A DNA stretch of 35,557 nt, from contig JBFKFP010000008.1 of the NCBI GenBank assembly GCA_041618535.1, forward strand, positions 1 through 35,557, in the 5' to 3' direction. The stretch comes from SHLJ01 sp041618535 (GTDB taxonomy: Bacteria > Bacteroidota > Bacteroidia > Flavobacteriales > Flavobacteriaceae). How positions within the stretch are numbered: the stretch's first letter is position 1; every line of letters starts with the position of its first letter. The notes below the pieces were generated by a model. The model was not told the DNA's origin, made no database searches, and saw nothing but the letters and a program-made list of their open reading frames with translations. Position numbers and translations under genes: made by a program. Shown one piece after another: positions 9,200 through 17,519 of the stretch.

Positions 9200-9910
9200 A
9201 TGATTAAACAGAAAATAATATTTATTATTTCCTTAACATTAATAGTGATTAATGTCAGGGGTCAGGTTGCAATAAACCAGTACGATGAAGACGGAAAACG
9301 ACATGGTAAATGGTCGAAGAATTTTGAAAATACCGATCTCATCAGGTACGAAGGACAGTTTAACCATGGAAAAGAAACAGGAGAATTTCGTTTTTACCAG
9401 AAGATTGGAAAAACCAGCAAACTTGCTGCCATCAAAGTCTTTGATGAGAACACCGGGATTGCCGACGTGCGTTTCTTAACCTTAAAAGGAAAGGTGATAA
9501 GCGAGGGAAAGATGCGCGGAAAAGCATATGTCGGAAAGTGGAAATATTATCATAAGAACTCAGATCGGTTGATGTCTGTAGAGCATTTTAATGATGATGG
9601 CCTTTTAGATGGAAAGAAATCTGTTTATTACAGCAACGGACAGCTTGCGGAGGAGATGACCTTTTCCCTGGGCAAAAAAGAGGGAACATCAACATATTAT
9701 GCTCCCGATGGTAAATTGATGAAGGTATATGAATATCGGGACGATCAACTTCACGGTCCATCTAAGCATTATGATGACAACGGCCTTATCATGATAGAAG
9801 GAAGTTACAGAAACGGGAAAAAGCACGGGATCTGGAACTATTATAAAAACGGTGAGTTTTTTGAAGAAAAGAATTTTTCACTTGCCCCGAGGAGAAAAAA
9901 AGGAAATTAG
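9200..9910 (+). CDS. Exported MORN-repeat (YwqK-like) protein
   Basis: The protein has 236 residues and a signal peptide (about 1-22, ending NVRGQ). The mature part is a chain of MORN_2-type repeats with the recurrent pattern of Gly-Lys/Trp-x-Tyr-Tyr, for example DGKRHGKWSKNF, VGKWKYYHKN, DGKKSVYYSNGQLAEE, EGTSTYYAPDGKL and NGKKHGIWNYYKNGEFFEE. Such proteins are often labelled antitoxin-like after B. subtilis YwqK, but no toxin gene is adjacent and the signal peptide argues for an envelope location. Repeats of this type commonly form elongated beta sheets; the function is unknown. The gene is divergent from the FAS1 lipoprotein gene and followed by an imperfect hairpin with a T-run. Confidence 0.8.
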   Translation: MIKQKIIFIISLTLIVINVRGQVAINQYDEDGKRHGKWSKNFENTDLIRYEGQFNHGKETGEFRFYQKIGKTSKLAAIKVFDENTGIADVRFLTLKGKVISEGKMRGKAYVGKWKYYHKNSDRLMSVEHFNDDGLLDGKKSVYYSNGQLAEEMTFSLGKKEGTSTYYAPDGKLMKVYEYRDDQLHGPSKHYDDNGLIMIEGSYRNGKKHGIWNYYKNGEFFEEKNFSLAPRRKKGN

Positions 9911-9932
9911 AGCTAATTAAATACACTAAATA

Positions 9933-9965
9933 GGGGTTATGGTCATTGGCCTTACCCTTTTTTTT
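9933..9965 (+). terminator. Probable intrinsic terminator after the MORN gene
   Basis: An imperfect hairpin pairs GGGT (9934-9937) with ACCC (9954-9957) and GG (9941-9942) with CC (9950-9951), with one mismatch and one bulge. It is followed by eight T residues (9958-9965). It overlaps the upstream part of the mnmA promoter. Confidence 0.55.
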
Positions 9966-9978
9966 ATTCGTAAATTTG
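9946..9978 (+). promoter_or_regulatory. Putative mnmA operon promoter (TTG, 22-base spacer, TAAATTTG)
   Basis: TAAATTTG at 9971-9978 is an exact TAnnTTTG element. A TTG at 9946-9948 sits 22 bases upstream, within the usual Bacteroidota -33/-7 spacing. The start codon of mnmA is 40 bases downstream of the -7 element. Confidence 0.65.
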
Positions 9979-10018
9979 CATCTGATTTAAGAAGTACAAT
10001 AATTCGCCGGTTTTAATT

Positions 10019-11206
10019 ATGAGTCGAGTTGTCGTCGGTTTATCGGGTGGTGTTGATTCCAGCGTTGCAGCCTATCTGCTCAGGGAGCAGGGTCACGAGG
10101 TTATAGGTCTTTTCATGAAGAACTGGCATGATGATTCTGTGACCATTTCAGATGAATGCCCCTGGCTGGATGATAGCAATGATGCCATGCTCGTTGCGCA
10201 GAAACTGGGAATACCCTTTCAAACTGTAGACCTGAGCACCGAATATAAGTCAAGGATCGTGGATTATATGTTCAATGAATATGAACAGGGACGCACCCCT
10301 AATCCTGATGTGCTATGTAACCGCGAGATCAAATTTGACGTTTTCCTCAAGATTGCTCTCGACCTTGGAGCCGATTTTGTTGCTACCGGGCATTACTGCA
10401 GAAAGGAGAGGCTGAGCGAAAATGGCAACACCGTTTACAGGTTGTTATCCGGCATTGACAGGAATAAGGACCAGTCCTATTTCCTATGCCAGGTTTCTCA
10501 GGAGCAGCTCTCCAGTACTCTATTTCCTATTGGTCATTTAACCAAACCCGAGGTTCGGGAAATTGCGGAAAGGTTAAACCTCGTTACCGCCTCGAAAAAG
10601 GACTCACAGGGTTTATGCTTTATTGGAAAGGTCAAACTCCCTGAATTTCTTCAGCAGAAATTAAGTCCAAAAGAGGGGTTGATAGTTGAAATTCCCAATG
10701 ATGAGCCTGTGTACTCCGAAACTGTTCCCGAATTTTCATCACGGGAGGAGGAACTGGGATATTTATCCAGGCACATTGATTACAACCCCGAACAGGGGAA
10801 AATTGTAGGCAAGCATCAGGGCGCTCATTATTTTACTATTGGTCAGCGCAAGGGACTGGCTGTGGGCGGAACTCCTGAACCTTTGTTTGTTATTGACACC
10901 GATGTTGAAGAGAATATCATTTATACCGGACAGGGCAGTGATCACCCGGGACTGTTTAAAAAAGCGCTTTTTGTACCCCAAGCGGATGTGCACTGGATTC
11001 GTGAGGATCTCTCGTTAAATCCTTCAGAAAGTATGCGGGTAAAAGCGAGGATCCGTTACCGGCAACCCCTGCAAAAGGCCACTCTTTACCAGGCGGGTCA
11101 TGGTATTTTTATCGAGTTTGAACAACCTCAATCAGCGATCACGCCAGGTCAGTTTGTTGCCTGGTACATTGAAACGGAGTTAGTTGGTTCAGGAGTAATT
11201 TCTTAA
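10019..11206 (+). CDS. mnmA: tRNA-specific 2-thiouridylase MnmA
   Basis: MnmA puts the sulfur on the wobble uridine (s2U34) of tRNAs for Lys, Glu and Gln, using ATP and a sulfur relay. The 395 residues begin with the PP-loop SGGVDSS (9-15). Both catalytic cysteines are present: Cys100 in PNPDVLCNREIKF and Cys200 in KDSQGLCFIGKV. GHYCRKE and FTIGQRKGLAVGG are further family signatures. A stretch around residues 225-255 (PNDEPVYSETVPEF and on) looks like an insertion relative to the E. coli enzyme, as I recall for Bacteroidota. It leads a four-gene operon with a good promoter directly upstream. Confidence 0.97.
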   Translation: MSRVVVGLSGGVDSSVAAYLLREQGHEVIGLFMKNWHDDSVTISDECPWLDDSNDAMLVAQKLGIPFQTVDLSTEYKSRIVDYMFNEYEQGRTPNPDVLCNREIKFDVFLKIALDLGADFVATGHYCRKERLSENGNTVYRLLSGIDRNKDQSYFLCQVSQEQLSSTLFPIGHLTKPEVREIAERLNLVTASKKDSQGLCFIGKVKLPEFLQQKLSPKEGLIVEIPNDEPVYSETVPEFSSREEELGYLSRHIDYNPEQGKIVGKHQGAHYFTIGQRKGLAVGGTPEPLFVIDTDVEENIIYTGQGSDHPGLFKKALFVPQADVHWIREDLSLNPSESMRVKARIRYRQPLQKATLYQAGHGIFIEFEQPQSAITPGQFVAWYIETELVGSGVIS

Positions 11207-11230
11207 CTTGCATAGAAACCCCATATTCTA

Positions 11231-12835
11231 ATGAAAAAGAAATTACTATTATTTGGAGCCATTCTTCTTCAAACCTATGCTTTCTCCCAGGTCCAAGATG
11301 CCTGGGTTTATTTCACAGACAAAGAGGATGTGGCCTCCTCAATCGCCGATCCAATAACCATTCTGACCCAGGATGCCATAGACAGGAAAACCGATCTTGG
11401 AATCCCAATTGATGAAAGAGATGTGCCGGTTAATGAGGCTTACATCACCCAGGTCAAGAATTCGAGCGGGATCACTGTTTATGCCAAGTCGAAATGGTTT
11501 AACGCTGTTCACGTACGCGGCACAGAAAGTGACGTGAATGCCCTTTTGGCTCTCGGTTTTGTAAGTGAGATCGAATTCGCAGATGATGACCTTAATGCCA
11601 GCCGGGCGCTGCAGCCCATACCTGATAAATTTGCATTTGAAGAGCGGGTAGATTTTAATTACGGCAATACACAGAACCAGGTAGAGATGCTCAATTTACA
11701 GTCACTTCACCAACAGGACCTTACAGGAGAGGGAATTGTAGTGGCAGTTATGGATTCCGGGTTTCCCGGTGTGAATACCATAGCGCCGTTTCAACGGCTG
11801 CGTGATCTCGGTAAATTGATGGGAGGTTATGATTTTGTTAGCCGCACCTCGGACGTATACGCTTTTTCCTCAAGTGACCATGGAACCAAGGTATTGAGCA
11901 CAATGGCCGGCTATGTGCAGGATCAATTCGTCGGAACAGCTCCGGATGCCAGCTATTACCTGTTCAGGACAGAAGATGTTTTCAGTGAAACCCCGGTTGA
12001 GGAGAGTTATTGGGTGGAAGCTGCCGAGAGGGCTGATAGCCTTGGTGTTGACATCATAAATACCTCATTGGGATATAAGGGTTACGATAACCCTAATTAT
12101 TCGTATAGTTCGGCCGAAATGGATGGACAAACCGCATTCATATCTCGCGGAGCAAATATAGCTGCAGAAAAAGGAATCATTCTTGTAAATTCGGCAGGAA
12201 ACTCCGGCGCCAGTGGGGTGAATGCCCCGGCAGATGCTCCGGGAGTGTTTAGTATTGGAGCTGTGGATGCAGCAGGTAATTATGCCTCTTTCAGTTCGCA
12301 GGGAAGTGCTATTCAACCTGTCCATAAGCCTGATGTTATGGCAAGGGGAGTGTCGAGTTATGTGATCAACTTTGCAGGAAGCATTACCCAGAACAATGGA
12401 ACATCATTCAGCTCACCCATAATGGCAGGAGCTATAGCATGCCTCCGCCAGGCATTGCCGGGGATGTCGGTTGATGCCATCAAGGCTGTCATTCGAGAAT
12501 CTTCCTCTCAATATGACTTACCCGATTATTTTATGGGTTATGGAATTCCCGATTTTCAGGAGGCGCTCAATATAGGATTGTCCTTGACCGAATTTAATTT
12601 AGCCGAGATCAAGGTCTGGCCCAATCCTTTTGTCAATAGGTTGAATTTCAGTTTTCCCGATTCGATTGAAACCATCAAACTCAGGGTTTTTGATGCCCTG
12701 GGCAAATTGATTTTAGACTCTGCGGTGAGGGGATCCAATCCGACTGTAGATCTCATGGGCTTGAAAGCCGGGGTTTACCTGGCCCAGGTCGATTATCCAG
12801 GGCAGAGTCTTACGTTAAAATTGATAAAGAACTGA
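11231..12835 (+). CDS. Subtilisin-like S8 serine protease with type IX secretion sorting domain
   Basis: This 534-residue preprotein has a signal peptide (about 1-19, cleavage before Gln20), a propeptide-like region (about 21-150), a subtilase domain and a C-terminal sorting domain. The catalytic triad is Asp175 (VAVMDSGFPG), His217 (SSDHGTKVLST) and Ser392 (NNGTSFSSPIMAG), with oxyanion Asn324 in NSAGNSG. From about residue 458 the protein has the type A sorting module: KVWPNPFVNRLNF, then FDALGKLI, LKAGVYLAQV and a basic-aliphatic end (LKLIKN). This predicts export by the Por/type IX machinery and release or attachment at the cell surface. It lies 24 bases after mnmA and directly abuts the next gene. 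Confidence 0.95.
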   Translation: MKKKLLLFGAILLQTYAFSQVQDAWVYFTDKEDVASSIADPITILTQDAIDRKTDLGIPIDERDVPVNEAYITQVKNSSGITVYAKSKWFNAVHVRGTESDVNALLALGFVSEIEFADDDLNASRALQPIPDKFAFEERVDFNYGNTQNQVEMLNLQSLHQQDLTGEGIVVAVMDSGFPGVNTIAPFQRLRDLGKLMGGYDFVSRTSDVYAFSSSDHGTKVLSTMAGYVQDQFVGTAPDASYYLFRTEDVFSETPVEESYWVEAAERADSLGVDIINTSLGYKGYDNPNYSYSSAEMDGQTAFISRGANIAAEKGIILVNSAGNSGASGVNAPADAPGVFSIGAVDAAGNYASFSSQGSAIQPVHKPDVMARGVSSYVINFAGSITQNNGTSFSSPIMAGAIACLRQALPGMSVDAIKAVIRESSSQYDLPDYFMGYGIPDFQEALNIGLSLTEFNLAEIKVWPNPFVNRLNFSFPDSIETIKLRVFDALGKLILDSAVRGSNPTVDLMGLKAGVYLAQVDYPGQSLTLKLIKN

Positions 12836-13777
12836 ATGGATAAAATTGTCGAGAAACTGTTCGGGATTGATTACCCCATCATCCAGGCCGGGATGATCTG
12901 GAACAGTGGCTGGCGATTGGCTTCGGCATCAAGCAATTCAGGAATATTGGGTTTAATTGGTGCCGGTTCAATGTATCCGGATATTCTGAGAGAGCATATT
13001 CGTAAATGTCAATCGGCTACCAAAAGGCCATTTGGTGTTAACGTTCCCATGTTGTATCCTGATATTGAATCGATTGTGCAGATCATTATCGAGGAAGGCG
13101 TCAGGATAGTTTTTACTTCAGCTGGAAATCCGAAGACATGGACTTCATTGTTAAAAGAGAATGGTATCACAGTGGTTCATGTGGTGAGTAGTCTTAAATT
13201 CGCTCTAAAGGCCCAGGAAGCAGGCGTTGATGCTATTGTAGCTGAAGGTTTTGAAGCCGGGGGTCATAACGGCCGGGATGAGACCACAACACTTACCCTT
13301 ATCCCAATGATTAAAGAACATATTCAAATCCCGCTTATTGCTGCAGGAGGAATAGCAACGGGCAGGGCCATACTGGCTGCCCGGGTTCTTGGCGCTGATG
13401 GTGTCCAGATAGGTAGTCGCTTTGTAGCCAGCATTGAATCGTCGGCTCACCAGGCCTTTAAACAGGCGGTTGTCGATGCCAAAGAGGGAGATACACAACT
13501 TACCTTGAAGGAGTTAGCCCCGGTGAGACTGATAAAGAACAAGTTTTACAGGGAGGTTGAAGCACTATACAAAATGGCCCCCACAGTTGAAGAGTTGAGG
13601 TCACTGCTCGGAAGAGCGAGGGCCAAGCGTGGTATGTTTGAAGGGGACCTGGAGGAAGGAGAACTGGAAATTGGCCAGGTGTCCGGACTGATTCATGACA
13701 TTAAGCCGGTAAGCGAGATCGTTGAAGATCTTATTAAAGAGTACAACACAGCTATAGCTGAAGTTAAAGCATTATAA
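12836..13777 (+). CDS. Nitronate monooxygenase / FabK-like FMN oxidoreductase
   Basis: This 313-residue protein is a TIM-barrel flavoprotein of the nitronate monooxygenase (2-nitropropane dioxygenase) family. The visible signatures are YPIIQAGM near the N-terminus (13-20), AEGFEAGGHNGRDE (136-149, with the His of the active-site region at 144), AAGGIATGRAI (169-179) and ADGVQIGSRF (187-196), which forms the phosphate site for FMN. Members oxidise alkyl nitronates or, as FabK, reduce enoyl-ACP. Sequence alone does not settle which; no fatty acid synthesis gene is adjacent, so I prefer the broad name. The ATG follows the protease stop codon with no intervening base, and mazG starts one base after its stop, so expression is coupled to both. 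Confidence 0.9.
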   Translation: MDKIVEKLFGIDYPIIQAGMIWNSGWRLASASSNSGILGLIGAGSMYPDILREHIRKCQSATKRPFGVNVPMLYPDIESIVQIIIEEGVRIVFTSAGNPKTWTSLLKENGITVVHVVSSLKFALKAQEAGVDAIVAEGFEAGGHNGRDETTTLTLIPMIKEHIQIPLIAAGGIATGRAILAARVLGADGVQIGSRFVASIESSAHQAFKQAVVDAKEGDTQLTLKELAPVRLIKNKFYREVEALYKMAPTVEELRSLLGRARAKRGMFEGDLEEGELEIGQVSGLIHDIKPVSEIVEDLIKEYNTAIAEVKAL

Positions 13778-13778
13778 A

Positions 13779-14552
13779 ATGAACAACCGTTCTGAACAAC
13801 TTAAGGCCTTCGACAGGCTGCTCAACATAATGGATGACCTGAGAGCAAAATGTCCGTGGGATCGAAAACAGACCATACAGTCATTAAGACACTTAACCAT
13901 AGAAGAGACCTATGAACTGGGTGATGCCATCCTTGATGAGGATATGGAGGAGATCAGAAATGAATTGGGCGATCTTTTGTTGCATATAGTATTTTATTCA
14001 AAAATAGGAAGTGAGACAAACGATTTTGATATCGCAGATGTCTGTCATTCAATAAGTGATAAGCTCGTAGACAGACACCCTCATATTTACGGCGACGTGG
14101 AAGTGGCAGATGAGGAAGAGGTTAAGCGAAACTGGGAGAAGCTCAAACTAAAGGAAGGCAAGAAAAGCGTTCTGGAAGGAGTTCCTGCTGGGCTCCCTGC
14201 TTTGGTAAAGGCCAATCGGATTCAGGACAAGGTAGCAGGCGTGGGGTTTGACTGGGAAGAACCCGGGCAGGTCCTTGACAAGGTAAAGGAAGAGTTAGAG
14301 GAATTCGAGGTAGAGGTTAATAACGGCGATAAGTTAAAAGCTGAAAAGGAATTTGGCGATGTGCTGTTTTCACTTGTGAATTACGCCCGATTTTTAAAGA
14401 TCAATCCTGAAAACGCCCTTGAAAGAACCAACAAGAAATTTGTTCAACGCTTCAAACATCTTGAGAAAAGAGCGGTAGAAAATCGTCGTTCAATTCACGA
14501 CATGTCTTTAGAGGAAATGGACCGCTACTGGGAAGAGGCCAAGGAGCATTAA
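13779..14552 (+). CDS. mazG: Nucleoside triphosphate pyrophosphohydrolase MazG
   Basis: MazG hydrolyses NTPs and dNTPs to monophosphates and pyrophosphate, thereby cleaning nucleotide pools; in E. coli it also affects (p)ppGpp levels. The 257 residues carry two MazG repeats. The first has KCPWDRKQTIQSLR followed by the metal-binding EETYE (42-46) and NELGD (61-65). The second has KEELEEFE and KEFGDVLFSLVNYAR. The length agrees with the two-domain E. coli-type enzyme. It is the last gene of the mnmA operon; a hairpin terminator lies about 110 bases downstream. Confidence 0.95.
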   Translation: MNNRSEQLKAFDRLLNIMDDLRAKCPWDRKQTIQSLRHLTIEETYELGDAILDEDMEEIRNELGDLLLHIVFYSKIGSETNDFDIADVCHSISDKLVDRHPHIYGDVEVADEEEVKRNWEKLKLKEGKKSVLEGVPAGLPALVKANRIQDKVAGVGFDWEEPGQVLDKVKEELEEFEVEVNNGDKLKAEKEFGDVLFSLVNYARFLKINPENALERTNKKFVQRFKHLEKRAVENRRSIHDMSLEEMDRYWEEAKEH

Positions 14553-14664
14553 AATTCTCGGGCACGAAGTCCAAACCTAAATACTTCTCGTATATCTATT
14601 ATAATCTTAGTCTGATTTAGCGGTTAAGGATTAAGAAGGTAGTTTTATTTAGTTTAGTTAGGGA

Positions 14665-14704
14665 TCAAAGTCCTGCGCGTCAACAACGGCAGGACTTGAT
14701 TTTT
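14665..14704. terminator. Intrinsic terminator between mazG and the DUF349 gene
   Basis: ATCAAAGTCCTGC (14664-14676) pairs with GCAGGACTTGAT (14689-14700) in a 12-bp stem with one bulged A and a 12-base loop. A TTTTT run (14700-14704) follows on the plus strand, so it best serves the mazG operon. It directly abuts the stop codon of the convergent DUF349 gene and can also act, less well, on that side. The rest of the 150-base gap 14553-14702 shows nothing recognisable. Confidence 0.8.
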
Positions 14705-16670
14705 AATATAATTTCTTGATTCGCTTAAGCTTTTCTTTCCAGGTATTCAGGACCTCTTTCTGGTTATTGATCTTCTGATGAACTTCTGCTACCACGGGAT
14801 TGTCATCTTCCACATGAGAGAAAAACTGCAGATTGTTTTCAAGCTGATTTATCTCTGATTTGATCTCGTCTATTTTTTTCCTGATATAATTCCGTTCACT
14901 GTCAAGCTGTCGCTTGTCATCGCTCTGTACTATGGAGTCGAGTTTGCTTTCAAATTTGAGCAATTCTATTTCGGACTTGTTCACATCGAGTTTATTGTAT
15001 ACCGAGCTTATTGCCTTATTGAACTTTCCGTCTATATATCTTTTGTTATAGGGTACCCTCCCAAGTTTTTTCCAATTATCTATCTGTTCCTTGATCAATT
15101 CCATGTTCGCATTCAGGTCATCACCAAGGTTTAAGGATTTAAGCTTTTCAAGGGCTTCAACCTTCTTTTGATAGATCTCAAGGCCTTCCTTGTTCTCTTC
15201 ATCACGCTGCTCGTGAAGCCTGTTGAAATAGTGATTACAGGCTTTCTTGAACTGGTTCCATATACGATCACTGTCCTTTCGGGGAACATGGCCGATAGCC
15301 TTCCAGTCGCTCTGGATTTTTTTCATCAAAGGTGTTGTAGCTTTGAAATCATCACTGTCCTTGTTGGCTTCAGCGATTTCAATAAGCTCCAGTTTTTTCT
15401 TCAGATTCTCATACTGTTCCTTCTTAAGGCTCTTATAGAATAGATTTTTTTTACGATTAAATGCTCTTACCGATTCCTTAAATTTTGCCCAGGTCGCTTC
15501 ATTGACCTTGATAGGAACTTTTCCGGCATTGAAAAACTGCTGACGAAGTTCCTCCACAGCATTTATTTTCTTCTGCCAAGTAGCATGGTTATTGGATTCA
15601 TCTTCAGTGATACTCTGGATGCTACTGATGATCTCCTGCTTTCTTTCAAGGTTTTTCTGGTAGGCTTCGTCAAGATGTGCGAAATATTCCTGCCGTTTTT
15701 CGTGGATAATTTTTGTAGCATTCCTGAAGCGCTCCCAAATTTCTTCACGGTGTTCTTTGGCTACAGGCCCCAATTCTTCTTTCCACATCTTATGAAGGGC
15801 TTGTAATTCACGGAAAGCACGATTACTGTCCTCCAAATTGGCCAACTCTTCTGCCCGTTCAATTATCTTGGTTTTCTGCTCCAGGTTATGCTTAAAATCC
15901 AGGTCCCTGAGATCCCGGTTCAGATGAAGAAAATCATAAAAATTCTCAACGTGGTGGTGGTAATTGTTCCAGACATTGTTGTACTTATCCCTTGGAATGG
16001 GACCTGCATTTCTCCAGCGTTCCTGTAAAGCCTTGAAATTCTTATAGGTGGTGTTGATATTCTCTTCAACATTGAGAAGACTTTTGATCTCCTCTATGAT
16101 CTCTAACCTGTTTTCCAGGTTTTCCTTCAGAGATTTCTCCCGGTTTTGATAATAGGATTGCCGCTCCTCACGAAAGGATTTAAACAGCTTATTGAATTTT
16201 TTCTTCAGGGGGAAATCGAATTTAAAATCTATCGAATTACCACCCTGTTCCAGGAACTCTGCCTTTTTTGCCTCCAACAATGCACTGAATTGCTTGTTAA
16301 AGGCCACTTTGATCTTTTCTACCGGCTTTTTGAGATGCTGGACCTTTTCAGTTTTCAAAAGTGACTCCATTTCCTCAACCAGCTCATCCATGGACATAGA
16401 TGTATACTCCTTTTCAGTAGACTCCTCTTCATCAGATTTTGATTCAGATTCTGCTTTTTTCGCGTTGTTCGAATCGATTTCAACTAAAGCTTCATCCTGA
16501 TGCTCTTCTTGATTTTCAGGAGCCTCTTCCTTGGGATTTTCCTCTGGTTTTTCCCGGGCGATCTTATCCTCTGAAGCTTTTGCTCCAGCCTCTTTATCAG
16601 GCTCCTTTACTTCAGTGGCATCGTTTTCATTATTTCCATCTGCTTCTAGCAGGTTATCTTTCTCCGACAT
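14703..16670 (-). CDS. DUF349 repeat protein, coiled-coil
   Basis: The protein has 655 residues. The first 95 are acidic and low-complexity, rich in Glu, Asp, Lys and Asn. The rest is charged and helical, with four to five DUF349 repeats of about 70 residues. Each repeat has a Trp followed by Gly-x-Val/Ile-Pro: RWRNAGPIPRDKYN, MWKEELGPVAKEH, FFNAGKVPIKVNE, DWKAIGHVPRKDSD and NWKKLGRVPYNKRY. There is no signal peptide or membrane segment, so it should be cytoplasmic. The molecular function of DUF349 is unknown to me. It lies 84 bases after aroE; a TATCTTTA on the minus strand (16707-16714, one mismatch to TAnnTTTG) could give it its own promoter, but this is weak. Confidence 0.88.
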   Translation of the reverse strand: MSEKDNLLEADGNNENDATEVKEPDKEAGAKASEDKIAREKPEENPKEEAPENQEEHQDEALVEIDSNNAKKAESESKSDEEESTEKEYTSMSMDELVEEMESLLKTEKVQHLKKPVEKIKVAFNKQFSALLEAKKAEFLEQGGNSIDFKFDFPLKKKFNKLFKSFREERQSYYQNREKSLKENLENRLEIIEEIKSLLNVEENINTTYKNFKALQERWRNAGPIPRDKYNNVWNNYHHHVENFYDFLHLNRDLRDLDFKHNLEQKTKIIERAEELANLEDSNRAFRELQALHKMWKEELGPVAKEHREEIWERFRNATKIIHEKRQEYFAHLDEAYQKNLERKQEIISSIQSITEDESNNHATWQKKINAVEELRQQFFNAGKVPIKVNEATWAKFKESVRAFNRKKNLFYKSLKKEQYENLKKKLELIEIAEANKDSDDFKATTPLMKKIQSDWKAIGHVPRKDSDRIWNQFKKACNHYFNRLHEQRDEENKEGLEIYQKKVEALEKLKSLNLGDDLNANMELIKEQIDNWKKLGRVPYNKRYIDGKFNKAISSVYNKLDVNKSEIELLKFESKLDSIVQSDDKRQLDSERNYIRKKIDEIKSEINQLENNLQFFSHVEDDNPVVAEVHQKINNQKEVLNTWKEKLKRIKKLY

Positions 16671-16754
16671 TTTAAAATGTTTTAGTTCATCTATCGCTTG
16701 CTTCCTTAAAGATACTAAAACAAATACAATTAGAATAAATCCAAATCTTGACTT

Positions 16755-17519
16755 TTAATTCTCCGGCATCCAAATAGCCCAGGCTTTAAGAGCCTGTAAT
16801 TCAAGCATCCTTAATCCGTTATAGGCCTGAGCACCAGATGTTAACCCTCTTTCCATAAAGGTGGTTTTTACCGGGTTGTAAACAAGATCGTAAAGCAAAT
16901 GTTTATCGGTGAGGCCGGAATAGGGGATGTCAGGGCAGGCATGGATATCAGGAAAAGTACCCAGTGGTGTGCAGTTAATTATCAGTTTGTGATCCCTTAT
17001 CAATTCCGGGTCGAGCTCCTGATAGTTCAGAATTCCTTTTCCACTTCCTTTCCTCGAAACCAATTGAAATTCGATTTTCTTTCTCTGCAGCACATAAGTT
17101 ATCGCTTTAGAAGCTCCTCCTGTTCCTAGGATAAGTGCTTTTCGGTGGTGGCTTTTCAGATAAGGTTCCAGGCTTTTCCTGAATCCATAGGCATCGGTGT
17201 TGTAACCTTTAAGTCGACCAGTTTTGGTGAATTTTATCGTATTGACAGCACCTATCTTCTTTGCCGTTATGTGTAGTTCATCCAAAAATGGGATGATCGC
17301 TTCTTTATATGGAATGGTCACGTTCAATCCCTTCAGGTCGGGGTATTTATTCAAAACCTCAGGAAATTCCTCAATGCGGTCAAGGTCGAAGTTCTCATAT
17401 GAATAGGGTAGCTGCTCCCTCTCGAACTTATCGCTGAAAAATTTACGCGAGAATGAATAGTCGATTTTCCTTCCGATTAATCCAAATCTATGCACGTTTT
17501 TTTCTGGTTTTTTGTCCAT
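16755..17519 (-). CDS. aroE: Shikimate dehydrogenase
   Basis: AroE reduces 3-dehydroshikimate to shikimate with NADPH in the aromatic amino acid and chorismate pathway. The 254 residues include GLIGRKIDYSFS (substrate-binding serines), the catalytic Lys72 in NVTIPYKE, the partner Asp109 in GYNTDAYGF, the nucleotide loop LGTGGASKA (131-139) and NCTPLGTFPD. It is slightly shorter than the E. coli enzyme, which is usual for this lineage. The ATG at 17519 gives a 31-base overlap with the DUF368 gene; a GTG at codon 9 (17495-17493) would shorten the overlap to 8 bases and start at VHRFGLIG, close to where the family normally begins. I cannot decide between them. Confidence 0.95.
   Translation of the reverse strand: MDKKPEKNVHRFGLIGRKIDYSFSRKFFSDKFEREQLPYSYENFDLDRIEEFPEVLNKYPDLKGLNVTIPYKEAIIPFLDELHITAKKIGAVNTIKFTKTGRLKGYNTDAYGFRKSLEPYLKSHHRKALILGTGGASKAITYVLQRKKIEFQLVSRKGSGKGILNYQELDPELIRDHKLIINCTPLGTFPDIHACPDIPYSGLTDKHLLYDLVYNPVKTTFMERGLTSGAQAYNGLRMLELQALKAWAIWMPEN

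Noticed and set aside
9200..9910. Toxin-antitoxin module suggested by the YwqK-like repeats
   Set aside because: The protein has a signal peptide, and the only close neighbours are a FAS1 lipoprotein gene and mnmA. No toxin candidate is present.
8148..9910. Recent horizontal transfer of the FAS1/MORN pair
   Set aside because: By eye the base composition and codon use do not differ clearly from neighbours, and no repeats, integrase or tRNA flank the unit.
16192..16500. Plus-strand frames of about 100 codons in the DUF349 region
   Set aside because: Ser/Phe-rich translations mirror the Lys/Glu-rich coiled-coil gene on the other strand.
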